Below, one piece after another: positions 1 to 6,186 of a stretch of 7,644 nt of DNA (positions are counted from its first letter, which is position 1; the number at the start of each line of letters is the position of its first letter). The translations under genes were made by a program, and so were the position numbers. Under the pieces are notes generated by a model. That model had not been told where the DNA came from. It saw only the letters and a list, made by a program, of their open reading frames with translations, and made no database searches. The stretch lies in contig JAFGDX010000289.1 in assembly GCA_016931875.1 (NCBI GenBank), positions 1 to 7,644 on the forward strand, read 5' to 3'. The DNA comes from Prolixibacteraceae bacterium. GTDB taxonomy: Bacteria; Bacteroidota; Bacteroidia; Bacteroidales; Prolixibacteraceae.

Positions 1-40
1 CAGTCACAGTCACAGTCACAGTCACAGTCGCAGTCACAGT
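1..40. repeat. Hexanucleotide tandem repeat (CAGTCA), about 6.7 copies
   Basis: Six full copies of CAGTCA plus a four-base partial copy. The only deviation is one A-to-G change in copy five (CAGTCG). The array runs off the left edge, so its true length is unknown. All three forward frames are open through it. One encodes alternating Val-Thr and stays open to a TGA at 117-119, one encodes Gln-Ser and stops at 40-42, and one encodes Ser-His and stops shortly after. It may be the tail of an upstream gene or a simple intergenic repeat. The A/T-rich sequence that follows favours intergenic. Arrays this short and regular are prone to slippage. Confidence 0.9.
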
Positions 41-115
41 AGAAAGGAATAACAACAGGGATCAAAATATTTTGAGAGAATTAAAAATTATAAACGAATA
101 CATAAAATTGAAACC

Positions 116-631
116 ATGAAAAAGCTGATTTTATTCATTGCAGTTGTATTGCCGATGGCAGTGCTTGCTCAGAAAACACCGGTTGACAGATTGTTTGAAA
201 AATATGCCAACCAAAAGGGATTTACTACGGTAAACATTTCAGGGAAATTGTTAGGTTTTGCCAGCCAGCTGGAAACCGGCGACGAAGCTACTTCCGATTT
301 ACTTTCGGGCTTAAACGGAATCCGGATTCTTTCCGTAGAAGACAGCGAATTGAACGATAAACTCGACTTTTATGCTGAACTGGAAAAAGACGGCTTCTTT
401 AAAAACAACGATTTTGAAGTTTTGATGGAAGTTACTGAAGACGATGAAGTGGTGCGGTTCCTGGCCAAGGATGCCGGCAACGGGAAAATATCCGATTTAC
501 TTCTGGTGGTGGGTGGCGACGAGAATGCGCTTATCAGTATCAGCGGGTTAATCGACCCGGCCAACATCGGCAAAATAACCAAATCGCTCAACGTCGATCT
601 TGGCGATGTGGACATTGATGTGGACAAATAG
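116..631 (+). CDS. Secreted DUF4252 domain-containing protein
   Basis: A 171-residue protein that I recognise as a DUF4252 family member, a Bacteroidota family of unknown biochemical function. Residues 1-18 form a type I signal peptide: Lys2-Lys3, a hydrophobic core, and a likely cut after Val16-Leu17-Ala18 before Gln19. The rest (about 22-165) matches the family pattern: an N-terminal helix around DRLFEKYANQKGFT, a central 'LNGIRILSVED' strand, and a C-terminal 'ALISISGLIDPANIGKITKSLN' segment. The tail is rich in Asp. There is no lipobox cysteine, so a soluble periplasmic or envelope protein is expected. From memory, DUF4252 genes often sit downstream of an ECF sigma factor and its regulator, but that region is outside the window. 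The ATG at 116 was chosen because it gives a complete signal peptide. A degenerate TATTTTG at 68-74 lies upstream, but it lacks one spacer base of the Bacteroidota -7 consensus. The gene is closed by a terminator at 653-680. The family call is secure; the role is unknown. Confidence 0.88.
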   Translation: MKKLILFIAVVLPMAVLAQKTPVDRLFEKYANQKGFTTVNISGKLLGFASQLETGDEATSDLLSGLNGIRILSVEDSELNDKLDFYAELEKDGFFKNNDFEVLMEVTEDDEVVRFLAKDAGNGKISDLLLVVGGDENALISISGLIDPANIGKITKSLNVDLGDVDIDVDK

Positions 632-652
632 AAAACTCAAAACCAACAATAC

Positions 653-680
653 AAATCCGGGAGCTCCCCGGATTTTTTTT
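653..680 (+). terminator. Rho-independent terminator after the DUF4252 gene
   Basis: A 9-bp perfect stem pairs 653-661 (AAATCCGGG) with 667-675 (CCCGGATTT) around the five-base loop AGCTC. An unbroken T tract runs to 680. It starts 22 bases after the DUF4252 stop codon and separates that gene from the DUF432-MscS unit. Confidence 0.9.
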
Positions 681-710
681 GCGCCGTACTTCAGATTTCC
701 AACTATTTCG

Positions 711-718
711 TAATTTTA
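711..718 (+). promoter_or_regulatory. Possible -7 element for the DUF432-MscS unit
   Basis: TAATTTTA matches 7 of 8 positions of the Bacteroidota sigma-factor -7 consensus TAnnTTTG, the last base being A instead of G. It ends 19 bases before the ATG at 738 and lies just downstream of a strong terminator, where a new promoter is needed. No good TTTG -33 element is visible at the usual spacing, so support is weak. Confidence 0.3.
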
Positions 719-737
719 TCGCCTTAGAAAAAGAATT

Positions 738-1526
738 ATGAGCGTGAATGAAATATTTGGGAAACACCAGATTACTCCCGGAAATACAAAACATTTTCCT
801 GTTGGCGATTTTTCCATCTGGCTAAAAAGGGAAAAAGAAGGCTGGTATATTTTACAAACCAACAGCCCTGTCCCCTCCGATGAGCAACCCGATTTTTTCC
901 AGGGTAATTTATATGGAACAAATGCCGAATATTTTCAGACCGGCAAATCGAATTCCATCATTCTTGCTCCGGCGTTACCTGCAAAACCTATTGTTTTCAA
1001 AGGTTCGCAATTAAAAATATCGCCCAAACAAAAGTTTACCTTTTTCTTGAAAATACCCCTCACTGTTCAGATTTACTATTCAAAAAATGCAGCCGAAAAC
1101 CTGCTAAAAGAAATTCCCTCCAGACGGCTTTCTGACACATGGTTTGGCGAACCCGACAGTGGAGAAGCCGCTTTTACAATCGGGAACCACTATGATTTGT
1201 ATTTTGAAGCGGTTGAATCCTCACCGTTTGATGCCATTTGCCCGGTGTCGGTTTTTAACAATTCAGCAAATGCGCTTGAAATACAAAGGCAAATCATTCG
1301 TGTTGAAAATTTATCGCTCTACAAAAATGCCGGTAAAATGGTAACCAGCATGGTAGAGGTAGAATACAAAGGCCAGCAGGTTTTGAGTTCGGCAGACTAT
1401 CATTATTCAAAAATTTACGATGGCGAAAAGCAGGAGATAGTGACCAAACCCAGAAACACCAGCGGAAAAAACCTGCTAAAAATTAATTTCCATTTTATTA
1501 AAAACATGTACAAAAATGAAATTTGA
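738..1526 (+). CDS. DUF432 domain-containing protein, coupled to MscS channel
   Basis: A 262-residue protein with no signal peptide or membrane segment, so probably cytosolic. I recognise it as DUF432, a family of unknown function in archaea and some bacteria. The supporting blocks are 'LSDTWFGEP' followed by 'GEAAF' (about 131-146), 'DAICPVSVFNNSANALEIQRQIIRVENLSLY' read as separate conserved pieces (about 165-195), and a beta-rich C-terminal part (about 203-255). Beta strands alternating with short turns dominate, which suggests a binding or scaffold domain rather than a classical enzyme; no catalytic motif stands out. The last 11 bases overlap the start of the MscS gene in another frame, which implies a shared message and translational coupling. 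My recollection is that DUF432 genes recur next to mechanosensitive channel genes, so a channel-modulating or osmotic-sensing role is a reasonable inference, but it is unproven. The start at 738 gives the family's usual length (about 250). Family assignment is fairly sure; function is not. Confidence 0.8.
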   Translation: MSVNEIFGKHQITPGNTKHFPVGDFSIWLKREKEGWYILQTNSPVPSDEQPDFFQGNLYGTNAEYFQTGKSNSIILAPALPAKPIVFKGSQLKISPKQKFTFFLKIPLTVQIYYSKNAAENLLKEIPSRRLSDTWFGEPDSGEAAFTIGNHYDLYFEAVESSPFDAICPVSVFNNSANALEIQRQIIRVENLSLYKNAGKMVTSMVEVEYKGQQVLSSADYHYSKIYDGEKQEIVTKPRNTSGKNLLKINFHFIKNMYKNEI

Positions 1527-2358
1527 GTGGTCGGAATATTTTAGTGCCCAAACGTTGGAAAAAGTCATCCGGTTTGCACTTATTTTTATAATTGGCTTAA
1601 TTATCATTTATACGCTGGCATACCTGGTGAAAAAATTTATGCCAGCCAAATGGTCTCAGCAGCGGAAAATGATTATTAACCGGTTTGTTCAGTACTCCGG
1701 GTTTGCTATTTTGTTTTTCATTTTGGTTTCTGAATTTGATATTAACCTGACCGCTATTTTTGGAGCTGCCGGTATAATTGGGATCATTATTGGAGTAGCT
1801 TCGCAAACCAGCATCGGAAACATTGTGAGCGGGTTTTTCCTGGTTTCTGAAAAGTCGTTCGAAATAGGCGATGTCATCCGAATAGGAGATAAAAGCGGCG
1901 TGGTTTACAGCATCGATTTGCTTTCCATAAAAATAAAAACATTCGACAATCTTCTTTTGCGTATCCCGAACCAAACGGTCATCAGCACCGAACTTACCAA
2001 CATTACCCGTTTCCCTATCCGCAGGCTCGATTTCAATGTGAGTGTGGCCTACAAGGAAGATCTGAAAAAGGTAAAAAGTGTACTGGAAAAGGTGGCCAAA
2101 AACAATCCGTTAAGTTTGGATGAACCCGAGCCGCTCATCACTTTTAAAGACTTTGGCGACAGCGGGATTACCATTCTTCTGGGAATATGGTTTGAAAAGA
2201 CCAATTATCTGGCCGTAAAAAATTCCATTTTCCAGGAAATTAAAGAAGCTTTTGATGCCGAAGGAATTGAAATACCGTTCCCGCATGTGAGTTTGTACAC
2301 GGGCGAAGCAACCAAACCTTTCCCGCTGATTGTGAAAGAAAAGAAAGCAACAAAATAA
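1516..2358 (+). CDS. MscS-family small-conductance mechanosensitive channel
   Basis: A 280-residue inner-membrane channel, close to the 286 residues of E. coli MscS, which opens under membrane tension to release solutes on osmotic downshift. Predicted membrane segments lie at about 19-39, 58-78 and 79-110. The third is the pore helix, a Gly/Ala-rich run (GAAGIIGIIIGVASQTSIGN, 83-102) followed by the family hallmark 'SGFFLVSEKSFEIGDVI' (105-121). The beta domain follows with 'DKSGVVYSIDLLSIKIKT' (125-142) and the conserved 'IPN' (150-152). The C-terminal alpha/beta cage runs to about 260 and contains 'FDAEGIEIPFPH' (246-257), equivalent to E. coli MscS 'FDAAGISFPYPQ'. The ATG lies inside the DUF432 gene with an 11-base overlap, so the two proteins are probably made together. 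A few basic residues extend past the cage. The gene ends 33 bases before the centre of a shared terminator. The family is certain; the specific paralogue (mscS versus a YbdG-like type) is not settled. Confidence 0.95.
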   Translation: MKFEWSEYFSAQTLEKVIRFALIFIIGLIIIYTLAYLVKKFMPAKWSQQRKMIINRFVQYSGFAILFFILVSEFDINLTAIFGAAGIIGIIIGVASQTSIGNIVSGFFLVSEKSFEIGDVIRIGDKSGVVYSIDLLSIKIKTFDNLLLRIPNQTVISTELTNITRFPIRRLDFNVSVAYKEDLKKVKSVLEKVAKNNPLSLDEPEPLITFKDFGDSGITILLGIWFEKTNYLAVKNSIFQEIKEAFDAEGIEIPFPHVSLYTGEATKPFPLIVKEKKATK

Positions 2359-2391
2359 AAAAAACGAGGCTGCATCTGCAACCTCGTTTTT
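2359..2391. terminator. Bidirectional intrinsic terminator between convergent genes
   Basis: The outer stem pairs 2360-2369 with 2382-2391 (AAAAACGAGG / CCTCGTTTTT). Past a C/A mismatch, TGC at 2371-2373 pairs with GCA at 2378-2380 to form the tip. The flanking A tract on one side and T tract on the other give a U-rich tail on either strand. It lies between the MscS gene (+) and the peptidase gene (-), so it can end both messages. Confidence 0.88.
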
Positions 2392-2400
2392 ATTTGCTTT

Positions 2401-4521
2401 TTACATCAGCCCTTTCTTTTTCAGATACGGTTCTATGGAAGGTTCTTTCCCTCTGAATTTGACATATACATTCATTCCTTCATCGGAACCTGATTTGGCC
2501 AGCAGTTCCCTGAATTTGGCCGCCACTTCCGGATTAAACAAATCACCGGTTTCCCTGAATGCATAAAATGCGTCGGTATCGAGCACGGCAGCCCAGTAAT
2601 ACACATAATACCCGGCTGAATACCCGCCTGAAAAAATATGCGAAAAATAGGTACTTCTGTACCGCGGAATAAATTCAGGTATCAACCCGATTTTATCCAT
2701 CGAGGCTTTTTCAAATGCACGAACATCGGCAATGTCAGGATTTTCGGTAGTATGATAATCCAAATCGAGAAGAGAGGCCGCAACATATTCTCCGGTACTA
2801 AATCCCTGGTTAAAAGTGCCGCTTTTCTGCAGTTTTTCAATCAGTTCATCCGAAATGGGTTCACCGGTTTGGTAATGTTTCGCATACACTTTCATCACTT
2901 CAGGTTCGGCAGCCCAGTTTTCCATAATTTGCGAAGGCAATTCCACAAAATCGCGTGGCACACTTCCTGCGGTGCGGTCATACGGCCCGTCAGTAAACAA
3001 ACCGTGGAGTGCGTGTCCAAACTCATGAAAGAGTGTTGAAACCTCATCAAAACTCAACAGCGCGGGAGTATCTCCGGCCGGACGGGTAAAATTCATTACA
3101 ATGGAACCAATGCGTGGAATCCGTTCTCCTCCTTTGGTGTACGAAGCCTGCCGGAAACCGGTTGACCATGCTCCCACCCTTTTCCCGTCGCGCGGATGGA
3201 AATCCATGTATAAAACCCCCAGCAGCGAGCCGTCAGCTTCCTGAACTTCGTAAACTTCAGCTTCTTCATGATAAACAGGCAGGTCGTCGCGTTTTACAAA
3301 CTTCAATCCATACAGATTTTCCGCAACATAAAAAATCCCGTTTTTTGCATTTTCAAGGCTGAAATAGGGTTTCAACTCTGCTTCATCGAGGTTAAATTTT
3401 TCTTTGCGAAGTTTTTCATTGTAATACCACCAGTCCCACGATGCCAGTTTAAAATTGCCCCCTTCGCGGTTGATGATGGCCTGCATTTCTTTTACATCCT
3501 GCCTGGCCATAACCAAAGCCGGCTCCCACAATTTCATTAAAAAGTCGTAAACCGCTTCCGGAGTTTTGGCCATATTTATATCGATAACATAATCGGCATA
3601 ATTATCAAAACCCAGCAGCTCCGCTTTCTGGTCGCGCAGTTGTACTATTTTTTTGATGATTTCCTTGTTGTCGTTTTCGTTGTTGTTGTCGCCGCGCATA
3701 AAATAGCCACGATACAATTTTTCACGCAAATCGCGGTTTTCAGCATATTGTAAAAACGGTATCATACTTGGTTTTGCCAGTGTAAAAACCCATTTTCCTT
3801 CTTCGCCGGCCTTTTTGGCATCGTCGGCAGCACGCGCAATTACATCTTCGGGCAAGCCCGCCAAACCGGCTTCATTGTCGATAACCAATTTGAAATTTTT
3901 ATTGGTTTCCGCCAGGAGGTTCTCACCAAACTGAAGACTTAAGGCAGAAAGTTCGGTATTTATTGCTTTTAGCTTTTCCTGATCATCAGCAGAGAGGTTG
4001 GCCCCGTTTCTCACAAAATCCTGGTAATATTTTTCCGTAACACGCAGTTGTTCAGCATCCAGGCCCATTTCGTTGCGTTTTTCATACACTTCCTTTACTT
4101 TTTTGAAAAGCTCAGGGTTCATCATAATATTGTCGCGGTTCTGGGTTGTCAGCGGCGAAATCTCACGGGCAATCTCCTGCATTTTTTCGTTGGTATTTGC
4201 CGAATTCAGAGGCCCAAAAACCCCGCTCACCTTGCTTAGCAGCTGGCCCGATTTATCCAGTTCCAGGATGGTATTTTCAAAATTGGGCTCACTGGTATTT
4301 TCAACAATGGCATCAATTTCAGCCTGTTGCTGTTGTATACCTTCTTTTATTGCCGGAACATAATGTTCTTCATTAATCTCATCAAACGGGGGCACTCCAA
4401 ACGGAGTAGTCCACTCTTTAAAAAACGGATTCTCCATGGCAGTTGAATTTTCTTTTTTCTGACTTTGGCAGGAACTCAGCGCCAAACCCAAAACAAAAAT
4501 AACATACAGCAGTTTTTTCAT
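2401..4521 (-). CDS. dcp: M3-family zinc peptidase (Dcp-like), lipoprotein
   Basis: A 706-residue metallopeptidase of the M3 family (thimet oligopeptidase / peptidyl-dipeptidase Dcp), which cuts short peptides, in Dcp releasing C-terminal dipeptides. Numbering is from the ATG at 4519-4521. The zinc site HEFGH is at 499-503, with the third ligand Glu527 in 'RDFVELPSQIMENW'. The substrate-binding region 'HIFSGGYSAGYYVYYWA' starts at about 628 and carries the conserved Tyr residues. The long N-terminal helical part (about 40-330) is the usual M3 lid. Residues 1-18 form a lipoprotein signal with lipobox Leu-Ser-Ser-Cys, Cys18 being the lipidated residue. The sequence after it (QSQKKENS) is not the acidic type tied to surface export in Bacteroidota, so a periplasm-facing anchor is my inference. 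The open frame extends upstream to a TTG at 4587, but that would bury the signal peptide, so I chose 4521. Length is close to E. coli Dcp (about 680) plus the signal and linker. All catalytic residues are present. Whether it is dipeptidyl-specific or a general oligopeptidase cannot be told. Confidence 0.93.
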   Translation of the reverse strand: MKKLLYVIFVLGLALSSCQSQKKENSTAMENPFFKEWTTPFGVPPFDEINEEHYVPAIKEGIQQQQAEIDAIVENTSEPNFENTILELDKSGQLLSKVSGVFGPLNSANTNEKMQEIAREISPLTTQNRDNIMMNPELFKKVKEVYEKRNEMGLDAEQLRVTEKYYQDFVRNGANLSADDQEKLKAINTELSALSLQFGENLLAETNKNFKLVIDNEAGLAGLPEDVIARAADDAKKAGEEGKWVFTLAKPSMIPFLQYAENRDLREKLYRGYFMRGDNNNENDNKEIIKKIVQLRDQKAELLGFDNYADYVIDINMAKTPEAVYDFLMKLWEPALVMARQDVKEMQAIINREGGNFKLASWDWWYYNEKLRKEKFNLDEAELKPYFSLENAKNGIFYVAENLYGLKFVKRDDLPVYHEEAEVYEVQEADGSLLGVLYMDFHPRDGKRVGAWSTGFRQASYTKGGERIPRIGSIVMNFTRPAGDTPALLSFDEVSTLFHEFGHALHGLFTDGPYDRTAGSVPRDFVELPSQIMENWAAEPEVMKVYAKHYQTGEPISDELIEKLQKSGTFNQGFSTGEYVAASLLDLDYHTTENPDIADVRAFEKASMDKIGLIPEFIPRYRSTYFSHIFSGGYSAGYYVYYWAAVLDTDAFYAFRETGDLFNPEVAAKFRELLAKSGSDEGMNVYVKFRGKEPSIEPYLKKKGLM

Positions 4522-4564
4522 TTCAATATATTTTAAATTAAATAATTTCCTCAAATCCATCCCG

Positions 4565-4585
4565 GAATAGCCCCAACAGCTATTC
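4565..4585. other. Perfect inverted repeat upstream of the peptidase gene
   Basis: GAATAGC (4565-4571) and GCTATTC (4579-4585) form a 7-bp perfect dyad around a seven-base spacer, 43 bases upstream of the peptidase ATG. On the peptidase strand it is preceded, not followed, by a T run, so it is not a normal terminator. It could be a leader hairpin or an operator. It could also be chance. Confidence 0.4.
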
Positions 4586-4701
4586 AAAAAAACGCCCCGA
4601 ATTTAATGAATTTTAAAGAAGTATATTATGATTCTTATCGGGTTAAAACAAACTATTCCATATTTATTGTAAAGCAAACAGAAAGAAAAGTCAAATTTCC
4701 T

Positions 4702-4709
4702 TATATTTG
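4702..4709 (+). promoter_or_regulatory. Bacteroidota -7 promoter element for the enzyme-transporter operon
   Basis: TATATTTG matches the Bacteroidota -7 consensus TAnnTTTG exactly and ends 26 bases before the ATG at 4736, leaving a leader of roughly 20 bases. A matching TTTG at the usual -33 spacing is not visible, which is common in this phylum. No Shine-Dalgarno sequence precedes the ATG, also normal there. Confidence 0.55.
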
Positions 4710-4735
4710 AATTCAACGAATTAAACCAACCTGTT

Positions 4736-6142
4736 ATGAAAAAGCCTGATAATGAAAAAACGTCTGCGTTTTTAACCTCCTCCCGAAGAAATTTTTTGCA
4801 GAAATCACTTGCCGGCGGATTGGGAATTGCTTTCCTGGCCAAATCGAACGAAGTGGCAGCCACGGTGGAGTACACAACACAAAATGTAAGCAGGGCATCG
4901 AGTCCCACTGATTTGAAAATTACCGATATGCGTGTGGCCAACACCACCGACGGGCCGATATTAAAAATATACACCAACCAGGATATTTACGGCCTGGGAG
5001 AAGTGCGCGACATTGCCGACCCGCGGTATGCGCTGATGATTAAAAGCCGTATTTTGGGGCTAAACCCGTGCAATGTGGAACAGATTTTTAAAGCCATCAA
5101 ACAATTTGGCGACCACGGACGGCAAGGCGGCGGAGTTTCCGGAATTGAAATGGCCTTGTGGGACCTGGCCGGAAAAGCCTACGGTGTACCCGCCTACCAG
5201 TTGCTTGGAGGAAAGTACCGCGACAAAATCAGGATTTATGCCGATACACCTTCATCAAAAGACCCCGAAGTATATGCCAAACGAATGCGTTACCGCATGG
5301 AACAGGGCTTTACCTTTCTGAAGATGGACTTTGGAATAGGGCTGATTAAAGACATTCCCGGCGCACTGATTGGAGAAAAATTCTGGAGCGGACAAAGTGA
5401 ATGGGATCAGAGCCGGCTCGGAAACCTGAGCCACACCAAACACCCGTTTACCAGAATCCAGATCACTGATTTGGGTCTTGAAAAAATGGTGGAATATGTT
5501 CACCGCGTGCGCGAAATTGTAGGTTATGAAATTCCCATGTCGGCTGATCATTTTGGCCATTTTGATACCAACACCGCCATTCGGCTGGGCAACGCCCTTG
5601 AAAAATACCAGCTGGCCTGGCTCGAAGATATGGTTCCGTGGTTTTACACCGAAAAGTGGAAAGAAATTACACACGCAATCAACACACCAACACTGACGGG
5701 TGAAGATATTTTTGGCAAAGAGGCTTTTATAAAACTTTGTGACGAACATGCGGTTGACATGGTTCATCCTGATTTGGCCTCGGCAGGCGGACTCCTGGAA
5801 ACCAAAAAAATTGGCGATTATGCCGAAGAAAAAGGAATTGCCATGGCCCTGCATTTTGCCGGAACACCAGTGTCGTTTATGGCAAACGTGCACTGCGCTG
5901 CAGCTACACAAAACTTTGTGGCCCTGGAACACCACGATGTGGACACACCTTACTGGGAAGATTATGTAACCGGCGCAAAACCACTGGTTGAAAAAGGCTT
6001 TGCTGCGGTTCCTGAAGCTCCGGGCCTGGGCATCGACTTAAACGAAGAGGTGGTAAAAGAACATTTGAAAAAAGGCGAAAAATTGTTTGGCCCCACCGAC
6101 GAATGGAATGAACGCAACTCGTGGGATCGCCAGTGGAGCTGA
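4736..6142 (+). CDS. Tat-exported mandelate racemase/muconate lactonizing enzyme-family protein
   Basis: A 468-residue enolase-superfamily enzyme. Such enzymes use Mg2+ to stabilise an enolate after removing a proton next to a carboxylate; many in this subgroup dehydrate or epimerise sugar acids. Residues 15-23 (SSRRNFLQK) are a textbook twin-arginine motif, followed by a hydrophobic run 'LAGGLGIAFLA', so export in folded form is expected. The capping domain covers about 58-165 and the barrel about 165-430. The metal ligands are Asp271 (SADHFG), Glu297 (WLED) and Glu323 (TGED). The catalytic dyad is Asp346 (HPDLA) and His373 (ALHFAG). The ligand spacings 26, 26 and 27 equal those in mandelate racemase (D195, E221, E247; dyad D270-H297). 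On strand 2 the motif is Lys196-Met-Asp198, so the second Lys of the racemase KxK motif is replaced. That argues against a simple racemase and favours a dehydratase or epimerase, which is an inference. About 44 extra residues lie between Asp198 and Asp271. The substrate is unknown. A BASS transporter gene follows after 44 bases. Confidence 0.9.
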   Translation: MKKPDNEKTSAFLTSSRRNFLQKSLAGGLGIAFLAKSNEVAATVEYTTQNVSRASSPTDLKITDMRVANTTDGPILKIYTNQDIYGLGEVRDIADPRYALMIKSRILGLNPCNVEQIFKAIKQFGDHGRQGGGVSGIEMALWDLAGKAYGVPAYQLLGGKYRDKIRIYADTPSSKDPEVYAKRMRYRMEQGFTFLKMDFGIGLIKDIPGALIGEKFWSGQSEWDQSRLGNLSHTKHPFTRIQITDLGLEKMVEYVHRVREIVGYEIPMSADHFGHFDTNTAIRLGNALEKYQLAWLEDMVPWFYTEKWKEITHAINTPTLTGEDIFGKEAFIKLCDEHAVDMVHPDLASAGGLLETKKIGDYAEEKGIAMALHFAGTPVSFMANVHCAAATQNFVALEHHDVDTPYWEDYVTGAKPLVEKGFAAVPEAPGLGIDLNEEVVKEHLKKGEKLFGPTDEWNERNSWDRQWS

Positions 6143-6186
6143 CTAAAACTGTTATAAAATTCAAACCGTAACCTAAACGTATTTCA

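Larger units (their letters stand above)
4522..4735. promoter_or_regulatory. Divergent intergenic control region
   Basis: A 214-base A/T-rich spacer between the divergently transcribed peptidase (-) and enolase-superfamily (+) genes, so it must hold both promoters. On the + strand there is a full TAnnTTTG match at 4702-4709. On the - strand I found no full match, only a TAGTTTG that is one spacer base short. The dyad at 4565-4585 lies on the peptidase side. An open frame on the minus strand crossing 4603-4977 does not look like a real protein. Confidence 0.6.

Noticed and set aside
1..40. CRISPR array
   Set aside because: The unit is six bases with no spacers, so it is a simple tandem repeat.
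68..74. TATTTTG as a -7 promoter element for the DUF4252 gene
   Set aside because: It has one spacer base fewer than TAnnTTTG and no -33 partner, so it was not listed as a feature.
4522..4587. Upstream extension of the peptidase to a TTG at 4587
   Set aside because: It would add 22 residues before a typical lipoprotein signal peptide and would run through the dyad; the ATG at 4521 gives a proper leader.
4603..4977. A 124-codon open frame on the minus strand across the divergent spacer and the start of the enolase-superfamily gene
   Set aside because: It lies antisense to a gene with a clear Tat leader and has no recognisable domain; its composition looks like antisense translation.
5255..5935. 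A 226-codon minus-strand open frame inside the enolase-superfamily gene
   Set aside because: It is fully antisense to conserved active-site segments, is rich in Phe/His/Asn without a domain pattern, and has no start or promoter context.
6143..6186. A terminator or separate promoter between the enolase-superfamily and transporter genes
   Set aside because: No hairpin with a T tract and no TAnnTTTG match in the 44 bases, which supports an operon.
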